Source of the DNA: Linum tenue
Lineage: Eukaryota > Streptophyta > Magnoliopsida > Malpighiales > Linaceae
NCBI GenBank assembly: GCA_946122785.1
Contig: CAMGYJ010000002.1
Coordinates: 63,327,703 to 63,391,702, forward strand
Reading direction: 5' to 3'
Length of the DNA stretch: 64,000 bases
How positions within the stretch are numbered: the first letter of the stretch is position 1; each line of letters starts with the position of its first letter. A program made the position numbers and the translations under genes. The notes beneath the pieces are model-generated. The model did no database searches and was not told where the DNA came from. It saw only the letters and a list, made by a program, of their open reading frames with translations. Of the stretch, positions 31,558 to 43,244 are shown one piece after another.

Positions 31558-32755
31558 TAGTGCTGCAAATGATCCAAGTCGGGCTAATCTTTTAATCTAA
31601 TTTGAGCTAATTGACTAATTTTGATATAATAAACGAGTAAAGTTTGAGTTCAGCTTGTTTACTAAAATATTGATTTGTGTTTGAATCGAGTTCGATTTGT
31701 GTTAGAATCGAGTTTGATTCGAGCTCGGCTTATTAATGAGTTCACGAGTTCTACTCGAGGTCGGCTCAATAATTAGCTTCCGAGATTGGCTCGAGCTAAG
31801 ATATCATATCATTTAGTTCATAATTTTTAATAGTTTATATCATGCTATTTAACAGTAATTAGTAATAGTATATTAAAACTCTATGATACAAAATTTCTAT
31901 TTTCAGCTATAAATTAGACATATTTGATCACATGCTCAAATTCTTAAATATCATATGTGGTGAAATATATAATCTAACAAAACTATAAATTATCAAAAAG
32001 TCAATAATAAGCTATTGACCAATTTTCCCATCACTTGCTAGTTGAGTTGGCTCGCTAGCCATTCTATAGAGTCGGCTCATACAAGCAGTCAAAATCGGGA
32101 TTTTAAGTAAAACAAAAAATGGGGGTAAAATCGGAATCGTAAAATCATAGGATTTTAAAGTTCATATAAAAATGAAGACAAAATAATATTACTAAGAAAC
32201 ATCATGAATAACACAAAAGCACATAACACTTACAATAATAATTTTCAAGATTAATGTTTAATGTTAAGAGGTGGTGAATCGATGATGATTAATACGTTGA
32301 TGTGAATTGATTATAATCGATGGTGGTTAGTGTGAGACAGTGAGAGAAATAGATGATGTTGGTAGAGAAGAAGAAAAAAGGCGTAATTTTGCAAATTTTG
32401 GAGAAAATAAGTAAAATTGACTTAAGGATTTAAATCGTGAATAATGTAGGATTGTAAGGTCAATAGATTTTATAGTGAAATCTGAATCGGAATAGGTAAG
32501 TAAAATCGTAAAAGCGTAGGATTTTAGGATTTAAATAAGGATTTTGACTACTCCAGTCATAGCTCAAAATGAGCTTGCTAACGAGTTGAGCTCAAAAAGC
32601 CACTAGAACGAGCTAGATCACGAGCCTTGTGAGCCAAACAAGGATTACCTTTTAGTTCACTCAACAGTAAACGAGTCGAGTGTCAAACGGATTTTTTCCA
32701 GAGCCGAACGCCGAGCCGCTCGTAAGCAAATTAAATTAGCTCATTTCGAGCCCTA
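31558..32755. mobile_element. Decayed hAT-like element with a nested MITE
   Basis: The outer ends TAGTGCTGCAAATGA and inverse TAGGGCTCGAAATGA are weakly matched. The interior is made of GAGCTCG/CTCGTT-rich sequence common in non-autonomous hAT families. A second element is nested inside at about 32086-32550, with inverted ends CAGTCAAAATC and GATTTTGACTA. Target duplications are too diverged to confirm either insertion. Confidence 0.4.
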
Positions 32756-33004
32756 TAAACAGTTAAAGAAATGAAAATCGGCACGAGCTAAAAATTATTG
32801 TTTATGAAATCGTACCGTACTAATAATTTGATCGGAAAAAACCTCATATTGGAGTAATTAACGGTAGCCAATTTTTAACAATATAAAACACTTGAACCAC
32901 AATTAAACCATATTCTTAGCACAAAATACTCTACGACTAATTAACAACAGCAAAATATTAAACTCTCTTTGGGTAGACATCCTTTTAATTAACACACCTC
33001 ATAT

Positions 33005-33664
33005 CTACAACGCCCCTTTCTGAATCAGCATAGAGATCTCCAAGCAAAGCTTCGCCATATCAAGCAACACTTGATCAATCTCCTTCATCATGACCCCTTT
33101 GTTCAACCTCCCCGGCATCTCGAAAGCTTTGTCGCACCGTCTGAAGCTCGACACGGTTGCACGCAGCATCAAGATCACGGTCTTGGAATCACGAGTGGAC
33201 AGTGCAAGCCCGGCCTTCACCAGCTCCTTGGCAGCAACACCATAAGTTTTGACACAGGATTTGAGGACCTCTCTGTCCGCCTCCAAAGATGTCACAGCTC
33301 GATCTTCCTTGCTCAGCCTCATGGCCGTCGAGATGGCTTGCCCCGTCATGTCGTAGAGCGACTGGATCTCCACGTTTAGAATGGAAACGGGATCCGTAGC
33401 GCCGCCGGCCGCGGCGAAAGGAAGGATGAGCTCCATGCATTTCTTGGTGTTTTTGGTGGCTAAACATAGAGACCGAATGGAAGGGTTGATTGTTGATGGT
33501 GGTGGTTTTAAGGCCGTCTTGTTGAGCTTACTAATTAATGGCGAGGAGGAGTAAGATATGAATGGTTTGGTGGAAGACGGTGAAGTACGGGCAGCCTCTA
33601 TATTAATGGTGGAGTGAAGAAGAATGACGATGAAGATGGATGTTGAATTTTTGAAGTATTGCAT
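33005..33664 (-). CDS. Pectin methylesterase inhibitor / invertase inhibitor family protein
   Basis: Encodes 219 residues in one exon. Start chosen at 33664 because it opens a secretion signal (MQYFKNSTSIFIVILLHS); the frame is open further upstream but that stretch is not signal-like. The mature part has a Ser/Thr/Pro-rich linker, then the four-helix inhibitor domain with four conserved cysteines: two in SLCLATKNTKKC, one in LKSCVKTYG, one in FRRCDKAF. Family members act in the apoplast on pectin methylesterase or acid invertase; sequence alone does not separate these. The intact paralogue of the disrupted gene at 29516-30276. Confidence 0.85.
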   Translation of the reverse strand: MQYFKNSTSIFIVILLHSTINIEAARTSPSSTKPFISYSSSPLISKLNKTALKPPPSTINPSIRSLCLATKNTKKCMELILPFAAAGGATDPVSILNVEIQSLYDMTGQAISTAMRLSKEDRAVTSLEADREVLKSCVKTYGVAAKELVKAGLALSTRDSKTVILMLRATVSSFRRCDKAFEMPGRLNKGVMMKEIDQVLLDMAKLCLEISMLIQKGAL

Positions 33665-33796
33665 GGTTGTGTTTTTTTCTAGTTTCTTGTGTGGTAAGAT
33701 TGTAAGGATAGTTTGAGAGAGACAAGTGAATATTGAAGAGAAGTTGGTAGACCCAAGGGTAGGCATATAGTGTCATTTTTAAAGGGGAGGGTTGGT

Positions 33797-34092
33797 AGGA
33801 GGTGTGCAATGGTCCGGTCCGGGACTGTACTGTACCGTGCAGGATCAAATTGAAATTTAGACCGAATTGCACCGGATCCAGTATAATGCGGTCTGGTATT
33901 TGGTTCATATGAATTTTACGAATCTAAAGAAATGAGGACCAGACTGATATTTTGACCAAACCGGACCGAACCAAACCAAATGAAAAATGATAGTTTGATT
34001 CTTGGTGCTAAGATGTATTTCACTAATTGACCGTGATTCTAAAGTATTTGATCCGATTCGGACCGGACCGGACCGAACCGTTGCACACCCTA
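33797..34092. mobile_element. hAT MITE, GGTGTGCAA type
   Basis: Ends GGTGTGCAATGGTCCGG and inverse GGTGTGCAACGGTTCGG enclose GGTCCGGT-rich sequence with AT-rich filler. The flanks GGGTTGGT and AGGTTGGT match at 7 of 8 positions, consistent with a slightly decayed hAT duplication. The same family recurs at 38097. Confidence 0.65.
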
Positions 34093-34109
34093 AGGTTGGT
34101 TAATAGTGT

Positions 34110-35460
34110 TAGGTTGGGGAGCTTTTAGTTTTTATATCTAACCACTTGTAATCTTGTTATGGGTTTAGCGGTGAATGTCGTATGAAGTGTTGTCCCTTTG
34201 TTCTTGAGAAGTTGGTACATCTTTTTTTTTTAAGAAGTTGGTGAAGGTGGTCATACCACTTCCATTTCCGTGACAAGTTTAATTTCAAGGGTTGCTAGTT
34301 GAGCATGCAATTGAGGTTGGGGAAACTTTCAAATTTGTTTGACGCATTTTCTAAGCTATATGTACAACAGATAAAGGTGAGATGACCATTTCCTCAGTAA
34401 TGTTAGACTGATATTATAATAGTTTTATTTAATTTGGAAAAAAGTTTCAACTTTTTATAGGAAAAAAAACAAATTAGATATAATTTATAATATAACAACC
34501 ACCTTATATATTTTGGAATTCATTATGGTAAAAAGAATCTACCATAATTATAAAAAAAAAGTCTGTTGTGTATCATGGTGTTACAAAGGGAACATAAGTT
34601 ATGTATGTATGGATAGATCTTGAGTGCAATTTCCATTCTGGATATTATATAATTTATCTACATGTCAAGAACCACTTTATTCAAATAACTATAATTGTTG
34701 AAAGAAGTTCAGTTACTAGTTTTTAAATAAATAGTATTAGAACAAAATAAAAGTTCAAGTATTCGTTGAGATCGTAATTTATTCCTCTTCCATAAAATCC
34801 TCCTCTTCTTATTTTGATTTTTTGCTTTGGTTTGCAAAAAATTTGTATATACTAGCTTTGTATTTTTATTATTAATTATTAATAATTTGAAATCGTAATT
34901 TATAATCATATATCGATTCTATTGATAAAGTAAGAATATCATAAATCACAGGTAACGTATCAGACACATTGGATGACGTATAATAGTTTCGATCTTCTTA
35001 TATTAGTAAACATAATTAATGAAGTTTATCTTATAATTTTTGCAATTAATATCATCAAATAAAGTTTATCTTACTAGTTAGAAATTTTACATTGCAAGAA
35101 TATGATACTTGTAGATTGTGTGTACGAATCCTAGTAATGATTATTTATATATTCTTTATTTTTAATCAACGTTCAGTTAAAAATTAAAATAATAAAAGTG
35201 ATGTGGAAAATCAAGAATAACTTGAACATATGAGAATTGGGAAAATTTGAAATGGTGAAGTAAAATTTTGAAAAGTGCATAACATATTGTATTGATTCAT
35301 ACTTTGTATTGGTGTGTTCCCCTTTGCAGATATATATGAAAATAATCTACATAATCTTGAATGCTGATGGAAATCACACAAATTTTGGATTTGAGGAATT
35401 GCGTAGCAACCATTACCAATGACTGAATAATGGAGGGCAATAAATTCGACTTCCACTTGG
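34110..35460. other. AT-rich intergenic stretch, nothing recognised
   Basis: Very AT-rich, with short poly-A and poly-T runs; no supported gene, RNA or bounded repeat. Confidence 0.45.
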
Positions 35461-35484
35461 GTTTTCATTTGGCTATAATAAAAG

Positions 35485-37866
35485 ATTTTTCTGGAAGTAA
35501 TTGGTTAGATAGAGGTGTATATATGCATGTTGAGCGGAGCAAATAATGGGTGACTTGGAGCTCTCCTTCTCAACTCTCAACAACCGCCGGCCGATGGATC
35601 CTCCCATCCCTTCCTCGATAGCTTCCGGCGCACAACCACCTGGCCGTCCACCAGAAATTGCTTTCCCTCCACTTCCTGTTTCCACTCGTCCCGCTCCAAC
35701 AGAAATCTTTGATACAGAGATGTCTGGTTGCGACTCCACCCCCTTGCCTCATTCTCCTCCCAGACCTGCCATTTCTTACAAGCGCATCGTTGAATTAGGG
35801 CAAGCAGCTGCAACGACTGCTTCGCCAAATGAATTTACTATCTTACCTACTGATGTCGTTGTCGGAGTTCGAGAAGGATCCCCAGACTTTCAACTGTCCG
35901 AGCGCTATGATCAACATCTTTGCTCGCCGTGGCAGAACACAGTTGTGATAAGACTGTTGGGTCGCTCAATTGGGTACTCCGCTCTCTGCCAAAAGCTCAA
36001 GTATCTCTGGAAGCCAACCGGACCACTGCAAATTGTCGATTTGGATCAAGGAGGATTCATGGTGAAATTCTCAAATACTCAAGACTTCACAACGGCCATC
36101 ACTGGAGGACCTTGGATCATCCACGACCATTATTTGGTGGTCCATGAATGGACACCTTCATTCAGAGTCGATGAACAGCTCCCTCCGACCGTGGTGGCGT
36201 GGGTACGCTTCCCAGGATTCCCCGTCCAATACTACCATTCGCATCTCCTCAAAACCATAGGGAATTCACTTGGGCGTACCATTCGAATCGATTACAACAC
36301 GGAGGCTGCACAACGAGGCAAATTTGCAAGAATTGCGGTGGAATTAGATGTGTCAAAGCCACTTGCTCTCAAATTTCTCCTAAATGGAAAATGGCAAAAG
36401 ATACTATATGAGAATATACCCCTCATCTGCTTCTCATGTGGTAAGATTGGCCATGAAAAGAGTCGTTGTGTGGACTCCCAAATCTTTCAATCCCCTGCTG
36501 CAACGATGATTCCCTTAACTGCGGCAACACCTCCCGAGGAACTCACCGGTTATGGACCATGGATGCAAGTGAATCGAAGGTCATCTCGCCGTCCGAATGC
36601 ATCACACCAGCAGAAGGCTGCTGCTCGCTCGCCGGCATCCAATTCGACCGGCAATACCTCGCCACCGCCGGAGAAACCGACAGCTAGAAGCGACACAACC
36701 ACCCCTCCAACCGCCTCATTAAAGGATCCCCATGCAACCCAATTGAAGACTGTTGCGGTGTCAGACGCCCCATCCCGCCACCATAAATCTCTGCCTTCTT
36801 CCGCTTCGATCGATGCCCAGATCCAGAACAGAGAGGGAGCTGCCAGGCGTATTAACGATGTGCATGAGGGGGGATTTAATTCACAAGCAATCAACAACTA
36901 CCAACCGACATCATCTGGGCGAAGTATGGGAGGGTCTTCAGATGACAAAAAATCAAAGCAAAATCTTCCCTTGGCGCACAGAATTGAAGACGGCATGGTG
37001 ATGGCAGGGACGCTACGTACTGAGTTGGATAAGAAGAAGAACAATATTTTTTTGAAGGAGAAGCACCCCTCGGTAACAGAGGGGAGGGCGCCGGCACCCA
37101 TTTCTGATGGGCTTTTGGGAAAAGCTCCACTTAACCCTGTGGGCCTCTCTACAATATCTGGGCCCAACGCTCCATCTACATCCAAAGAAGAGTTCGGGCC
37201 AAGCCATACATCCAGCTCCACTAACTCTTCCGTTCAAACTATCGTTCCCCCGCCGGTTCGCACAATTACAGGTCCAAATGGAACTACAATTCACATAATC
37301 GAAGTGCAACCGCTAGAAGCTCGGACTTCGAACAAAGGAAGCCCGTCAATAACGGAGAGAATGAAGAAGGTACGGAGCAGTAACCAACATCAGAAGCAGG
37401 GAATCTCACTGAAGAACAACGACAACAAAAAACCCATTTTGGGTTTGGTGACGAAGAAGAAAAAGCATACTAAAGGTATGGAGCAATCTATCCCCATAAC
37501 CCTTCAAGACTTAGAAGTGTTAAATGCCAACTTCATCAACAAGCACACGATGAACCATGCTCTATCAGAGGAAGGGGTTGAATCATCTATAGCTATAAAC
37601 CCCGATCCAACGAACGCTTAAAGAGTCATCCCGACGGATGCATGAACTCTTTCTCTATGATTTTTCCTTTGTCCTTTGGTCTCCATGTCAATTCTTGGTA
37701 TTTAGAGTTTTCTCACAAAAGTCATTTTGTTTGAGCGGTTCGTCACTTATTGTATTTTCTTTTTGCGGGTGTGAAGTTCCTATCTTCTCACCTTTTTTGT
37801 CTGAGCACCACTCTTTATTGTAACTCTTTCTTGGCTTCGGCCTCCAACGAATCAAAAAAAAAAAAA
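35485..37866 (+). mobile_element. ORF1-only half-LINE with 17-bp target duplication
   Basis: An exact direct repeat TTTGGCTATAATAAAAG lies at 35468-35484 and 37867-37883. Between them are a 61-bp leader, one intact LINE ORF1, a 245-bp T-rich 3' region and a poly-A tail of about 13. There is no endonuclease or reverse transcriptase sequence anywhere in the 2.4 kb. Insertion by target-primed reverse transcription is clear from the duplication and tail, so it was mobilised by another element's ORF2. It resembles in layout the 'half-L1' elements known from mammals. Confidence 0.9.
35546..37621 (+). CDS. LINE ORF1 protein of the half-LINE
   Basis: Encodes 691 residues without interruption. After a Pro-rich N-terminus comes the DUF4283-type domain (WQNTVVIRLLGRSIGY, GGFMVKFSN, GGPWIIHDHYLVVHEW, ARIAVELDVSKPL). 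The CX2CX4HX4C zinc knuckle CFSCGKIGHEKSRC is near residue 295. A long Ser/Thr/Pro/Lys-rich tail contains KKKKHTK. This organisation equals ORF1p of plant L1 elements, expected to bind element RNA. Residues differ strongly from the ORF1 of the two full-length LINEs in this window, so it belongs to another LINE family. Confidence 0.9.
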   Translation: MGDLELSFSTLNNRRPMDPPIPSSIASGAQPPGRPPEIAFPPLPVSTRPAPTEIFDTEMSGCDSTPLPHSPPRPAISYKRIVELGQAAATTASPNEFTILPTDVVVGVREGSPDFQLSERYDQHLCSPWQNTVVIRLLGRSIGYSALCQKLKYLWKPTGPLQIVDLDQGGFMVKFSNTQDFTTAITGGPWIIHDHYLVVHEWTPSFRVDEQLPPTVVAWVRFPGFPVQYYHSHLLKTIGNSLGRTIRIDYNTEAAQRGKFARIAVELDVSKPLALKFLLNGKWQKILYENIPLICFSCGKIGHEKSRCVDSQIFQSPAATMIPLTAATPPEELTGYGPWMQVNRRSSRRPNASHQQKAAARSPASNSTGNTSPPPEKPTARSDTTTPPTASLKDPHATQLKTVAVSDAPSRHHKSLPSSASIDAQIQNREGAARRINDVHEGGFNSQAINNYQPTSSGRSMGGSSDDKKSKQNLPLAHRIEDGMVMAGTLRTELDKKKNNIFLKEKHPSVTEGRAPAPISDGLLGKAPLNPVGLSTISGPNAPSTSKEEFGPSHTSSSTNSSVQTIVPPPVRTITGPNGTTIHIIEVQPLEARTSNKGSPSITERMKKVRSSNQHQKQGISLKNNDNKKPILGLVTKKKKHTKGMEQSIPITLQDLEVLNANFINKHTMNHALSEEGVESSIAINPDPTNA

Positions 37867-38096
37867 TTTGGCTATAATAAAAGCTAAAAGCCTCGACAAA
37901 AAAGAAAAAGATAGAAGAGAGAAAATTGAGAGAGTGAGGAATGAAGACTGAAGAGGTTGTGGTGGGGAATATATAGATGCGGTGTGTTGTACATTGTACT
38001 AGTAGTGTGAGTTCCACCTCAGTTCATCAAATTTCGTAAATAGTACTCGAGCACACCGATCCCAAATTCAAACAATCGGCACGACATATACATACT

Positions 38097-38377
38097 TAGG
38101 GGTCTGCAAAGGTTTGGTTGGATTCGGTCTAAATTGAACCAAATTAATGAGAATTAAAGATATCCTAGAATCAAGGACCAGATCATACTTGTATTTGGTC
38201 CATTTGGTCTGGTTCGGTCCGGTCCAAATATCTGTTCGGACCATCATTTTTTCAGTAATTATAAAATTCATGAGTATCAAGGACCAGACCGCATTATACT
38301 CAGTTCGATTTGGTCCGGTCTTAATGTCTGTTTTTTCCGGTGTGGTCTGGTACGGACCGAGCCATTGCACACCCCTA
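38097..38377. mobile_element. hAT MITE, GGTCTGCAA / TTGCACACC type
   Basis: A 281-bp element with ends TAGGGGTCTGCAAAGG and inverse TATAGGGGTGTGCAATGG, and GGTCCGGTC-rich interior in inverted arrangement. The flanks TACATACT and TATATACC agree at 6 of 8 positions. Related to the element at 33797-34092. Confidence 0.6.
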
Positions 38378-38384
38378 TATATAC

Positions 38385-39780
38385 CTCATCCTGTCGAAAT
38401 AAGCGACAAAGGAAAAATCACAAACTCTGTGCACTCGTTCGAAACTTATCTCGTTTACTAATAATTTGAGTTTGAGTTAAGTCTTGTTCAGCTCGTAGAG
38501 TTCAAGAGCTAGCTTGATTAGGTGCCTTTTTGAACTCAACTCATGAGTTGGCTCGTTTAAAGTTCATGAGAGTTTCAACATTGTGGTTAGAGAGCCAAAT
38601 CGACTATCGACTTATATATGAGTGAATCGATCTATATCATAAGATTGTGAAATTATATATCTCCCCATATATATATGATTTTTTAAGACATTGAGTATGT
38701 GAACAAGTATGTCCTATTTTTTATTTTAATAAGAAATTATGTATCATAGATTTTCTTTGATACTATGCTTCAGAACTACTATATCATACCATAGGTACTC
38801 CAAGTGAGATATCTTCATATAGACCATGAATTAAACCGAGTTTGGGGTATGATACTATACCCTAACCTCTAATTGATAAGCCCTTAGCCCGGATTCTCTA
38901 AACCCAAACCCGAAATTTAATATAATAAAAAACAATAATTAACCGTTGAGATTGGTCGGAGCTAATCGAGGTAAACGACTAGATCACCTGGAGTATACTA
39001 TACTCCTGGAGTATATATACCAGTCGTTACCAACTAAATAATATGATAGCAACAAAGTATAACATGGATTAGATAATGATGATAATTGACTATTATTCCT
39101 TTTTATCATCATGATATCAATCACCTGTATCATGCATGAGATAAAAAAAAATGCATGTATTAAACACAAATCAAATTTTTTGTAAATGAATCTAACTTGA
39201 GCTCAACTCGACCCGGCTCGTTAATAAATAACGTGATCTCGAACACGATTCACTTATTAATAAATCGAGCGCAAATTATGACAAAGTTCGGATCGACTTG
39301 GCTCATTTGCGTTGGGAGCCTTTCCAACATAAGTCAAAAGTAGTCCCCTCTCAACCCTATATTTAAAACTCAAGTTCCTTATTCCATCAATTTGAGGTTG
39401 AAACATATCGATATGCTACAAAATAGCTATATCTAAAATGACAAATTAATTAACATTCAAAATGGGTGGAAAGGTAGCTAAAGTAATTGTAGTTGTAGAA
39501 GTTGATACGTACTTATTACTTATCACAATCTCAGCTTTTGTAGCCATCTATGTTTGATTAGTTGCGTGCTGGAATCGTTCCGATCGACCAAACCGATGCA
39601 AATTTGTCAGTTGCGGAGACATTGGAACTGGGTGATCCAGGCTTAATTTATATCTTTTGTTACAAATTTATTTTCATGTTTTTTTTTATTGTTTTTTATA
39701 TAAACCGTGAGAATAATATTTTTAAACTAATAAAAACCGAGTAAGAAGCTTCAATTTGATGAATTATTTCCCAAAAATAC
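38385..39780. other. AT-rich intergenic sequence with hAT-type GAGCTCG debris
   Basis: 38460-38600 and 39190-39310 carry GAGCTC/CTCGTT-rich fragments like those at 31.6-32.7 kb. The rest is AT-rich without a supported gene. Confidence 0.35.
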
Positions 39781-39794
39781 TACTTACACTAAAA

Positions 39795-40818
39795 AAATCG
39801 GATGAATTTCAAAAATATACATGTTTTTTTAAAAAAATTCCCAAAATACACACGTTATAAAAAAAATTCCCAAAATACGCATGTTTGGGCATCACCGCTG
39901 TTGTCAACCGCAGTGAATACATTCACCGCGGCAGACCAAAGCGGTGAATGCATCACCGCGGTTGACGGCCGCGGTGAAGGCCCGACTTAACTCTGAAACT
40001 TCAAACAAACGTAACTTTGCGCTCGGTTATCCGATTGTAGTGAAATTTTTTTTGATTCCATATAACTTTTCAAGATCTTTCAATCTGCAACAAGACTTAA
40101 TCTCAAAAAAATGTCGTTTGTTACCCCGAACGAGCAATTTTTCGATTTTTCCAAACTTTGGAAGGACATAACTTTTAGCTCCTCAATCCGAACGTCGTAA
40201 AGTTTTTTTTATTGTGCATAACTTTTTAAGAAATACAACTTTGACTAGGAAATAATTTTTTAAAAAAGAAGTATTTTTGGGTGTACGGGATTTTGGGAAT
40301 AACTTTGCCTTTACTTTTCAACAATCCACATACTTTCCAAAATTATGGTTATAATAAAAGTTGTAGTACTTCAAAGTTATGCAAATCAAAAAAAGTTTCA
40401 TGACATTCGGATTGTGGAGCACAAAGTTATGATCTTCCAAAGTTTGTTAAAATCGAAAAATTGCTCGTTCGGGGTAGCAAATGATTTTTTTTGGGGATGA
40501 AGTCTTGTTTCAGATTGAAAGATCTTGAAAAGTTATATGGAATCAAAAAAAAATTCGCTACAATCGGATAACCGAGCGCAAAGTTACGTTTGTTTGAAGT
40601 TTCAGAGTTAAGTCGGGCCTTCACCGCGGCCGTCAACCGCGGTGATGCATTCACCGCTTTGGTCTGCCGCGGTGAATGCATTCACTGCGGTTGACAACAG
40701 CGGTGATGCCCAAACATGTGTATTTTGGGAAATTTTTTTATAACGTGTGTATTTTGGGAATTTTTTTAAAAAACATGTATTTTGGGATTTTTTCCAAAAA
40801 AATCTTGCAATATCATAT
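39795..40818. mobile_element. 1-kb foldback element with arms of about 430 bp
   Basis: 39815-40245 and 40350-40790 are inverted copies of each other: the ACACACGTTATAAAAAAATT, CATCACCGCTGTTGTCAACCGC, CCGCGGTGAAGGCCCGACTTAA and ACAAACGTAACTTTGCGCTCGG segments all recur in inverse order. The loop is only about 100 bp. TTACACTAAAA occurs on both sides (39784-39794 and 40819-40829) and may be an 11-bp duplication, suggesting a Mutator-like foldback. There is no coding frame. Transcripts across it would form a very long hairpin. Confidence 0.75.
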
Positions 40819-41559
40819 TTACACTAAAATTTCCTAAACTACCAGGATTTGGTGTGATTCGTCGTTGTGTCAAGCGAGTTAGATAGTAGTTCCCTTGACT
40901 CATGAGCGATCTACACAAGATCCCGGCCAACCAAAGCGAACCCAGCCTAGATCGTGATAACCTACTGGAGCGATCCACCCAGATCGCTGATGATTCTAGC
41001 TATCATGTCCTCAAAAACCGTTACATAACCCAACGATCTACACATAACGACACGTGTCGAAACTTCACAAATCTGTAACTTTACACTCGAATATCCGAAG
41101 GTAACAACTTTTTTTTTAAATTCTGTCTAACTTTTCCAGATCTTTTGAGATTTCTTTATTTAAACTTTGTTTGAAGAAAATTTCACCCATTTCATAATTT
41201 AAATGATATGGATAGCAGGATGACAAATTGACAATATGATGAATGTACTTGTCCAAAAATCTGAAGTAGAGTCTTTTGAAACACTCAGACAACAATGATT
41301 TTGTCCTTTCACCTACGTATGTCAAGAAGAGACAACAATAGTGATCATCGACTTCGATCTCTTCATAATATCAAATATACAAAAATTCACCACCTCTCTA
41401 ATTGGTTACAAGTCGCCGTCTTCCTCACCCATTCCCACTTGCGCTCTCTAACTATAAAAAAAAAGCATGCAGTTCATCACTAATTCACCCTCATCAGTCA
41501 TCACCCTTCGTTACATACAACAAAACCCAAAAATACATTTTCTCCAATCCCCCGACGTC

Positions 41560-43244
41560 ATGCCGAGCCGACAACATCAGAACTGGTTGCTGGCGGCCCT
41601 ATCATTATCACTGATAAACATTCCGGCCGGCAGCGACGCGGCCTACAACTTCTCGGTGGTGAACAAGGCACCGATCACCACGCCGGGGGGTTCTCGTTAC
41701 GCCAACGAAATCGGCGGCGACGAGTACAGCTGGTTTGCGATGTCCGAAGCCGCGGATGTCGTTGTGAGCGTGCTGGGCTTCTACGATCCCAAGCCCGTCA
41801 CCCAAATCAGCCTAATCATCGAGGAAGACGATATTGTTCACGCTGGTAACGAGGGCTGCGCCTATTTCAGCAACGGCAGCAACAACATCCACGTTAGTGG
41901 GAGGTAATTAACGCACCGTAGGACAAACAATCTTTATATAAGTACAATTAGCTAGGGTTGGATATATAACAGTTTGACCTGGAAATGGTAATGGGTGGTG
42001 GACTCGTTGGGTAATTTGATTCGATGGTCGTTATTTATATAGATATCGGGTCAACTCATATAAACTTACGTGCAGTTTCAATGGTTTAGAATTTAGGTTG
42101 GATATGGGTTGGATCCCATTTGAATTAACTCATTTGGGTCCGGCCCAAATGAATCTATTTGAATCTAGATGAATACCAGTCATCTCATTAACAGTGTTCG
42201 ACCCAATTACACATTTATTATTGGTGTTTCTACGTTTTTGTTTGGTTCATAATAAAGGTAAGGAAAATTGCATTAAAATCATGTATCCATTTTCTTTTTT
42301 ATACTCAACATTTAGACCCAAACTAAAACATTGGGTATGTATATGCCTCAATAAAAAATTATCCAAACATGATTCAATCCATTTTGAGATGAGTTTTGGC
42401 GATATCCAAGTATGGTTTTATTTTTTTTTTTACATTTGACCCTTTCTGGTTTGGAATTTGGATCAACCTAATTATGTTCTTAACTAGTAGGTCACAATAA
42501 TTCGAGTTGTTGTGAGAAGTTTATTATGGTTCTTATACCACTCTCTTACACGCCTCCTAAACGAAAGTCGACTCACGTGCTTAAAATTTGTAGAGACTCA
42601 CCATATTCTATACTTTAATCAACTGTTAGTATTGGGAATTGTGGAGATCGAAAGAGATGACACCCGAAAACCCAATCCTGATACATGTCATTAACAAATT
42701 GATCACCATAACTTATTCTTAAGAGAAAATACCACTCTCTTACCCACTAATCTTCGTTTTTGGTCGCCGGTGTTGGCCCATCAATTAATACAGGTACCTA
42801 GGCGACTACGAGGGCGCCGACGTGAGGAAGGAATTCACCGGCATGATTCACCACTGCATGACGCTAGTGTGGCTGTGGAACGGCGACGGTCAGGCCCCCG
42901 CCGGGTTGCTGACAGGGATCGCCAGCTTCGTGAGGGCGTACGCCGGTCTGACGCCGGCGGCCGGGAGCAAGACGACGACGACGACGAGGTTCGGGGACGG
43001 GGAGAGGTGGGACCAAGGTTACGAGGTGACGGCTAACTTCTTGATTTACTGCGAGGCGCTGCGCCACAGGTTCGTGCCGGAGCTGAACGGGAAGTTGAAG
43101 TACGGCTACGCGGACGGCTTGTTCCACGACTTGACGGGGAAAACCGTTGAAGAGCTTTGGAAGGATTACAAGACCGAGTTTGGAACTAGACTAATTAGTA
43201 ATACCGTAACTAATTATAATAATAATAATGAGATTAGTTATTAA
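41560..43244 (+). CDS. Basic secretory protein (PR-17-like) with degraded zinc site
   Basis: Exons 41560-41903 and 42794-43244, GT-AG intron of 890 bp, 264 residues. The start opens a signal peptide (NWLLAALSLSLINIPAGSDA); an upstream in-frame ATG at 41467 adds no signal-like residues. Then YNFSVVNKAPITTPGGSRYANEIG, NNIHVSGRYLGDYEG across the junction, WNGDGQAPAGLLTGIASFVR and RWDQGYEVTANFLIYCEALR are hallmarks of the plant basic secretory protein family, putative apoplastic metallopeptidases linked to defence. The family's HEMTH zinc motif is here HCMTL (Glu to Cys, second His to Leu), so peptidase activity is probably lost. The intron holds a decayed TRIM. No close family neighbour. Confidence 0.85.
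42478..42748 (-). mobile_element. Decayed TRIM copy in the BSP intron
   Basis: Aligns along its length with the TRIMs at 12344 and 20048: terminal repeats containing AATAATTCGAGTTGTTGTGAG and TACCACTCTCTTA(C), the CTCCTAAACGAAAG tract and a TGTATCAGGATTGGG primer-site relic. The terminal repeats have diverged from each other, so this is an old copy. Confidence 0.65.

Noticed and set aside
42822..43244. Second BSP exon read as a stand-alone 140-residue gene
   Set aside because: The acceptor at 42793 joins in phase with the signal-peptide exon at 41560-41903 and restores the family sequence across the junction.
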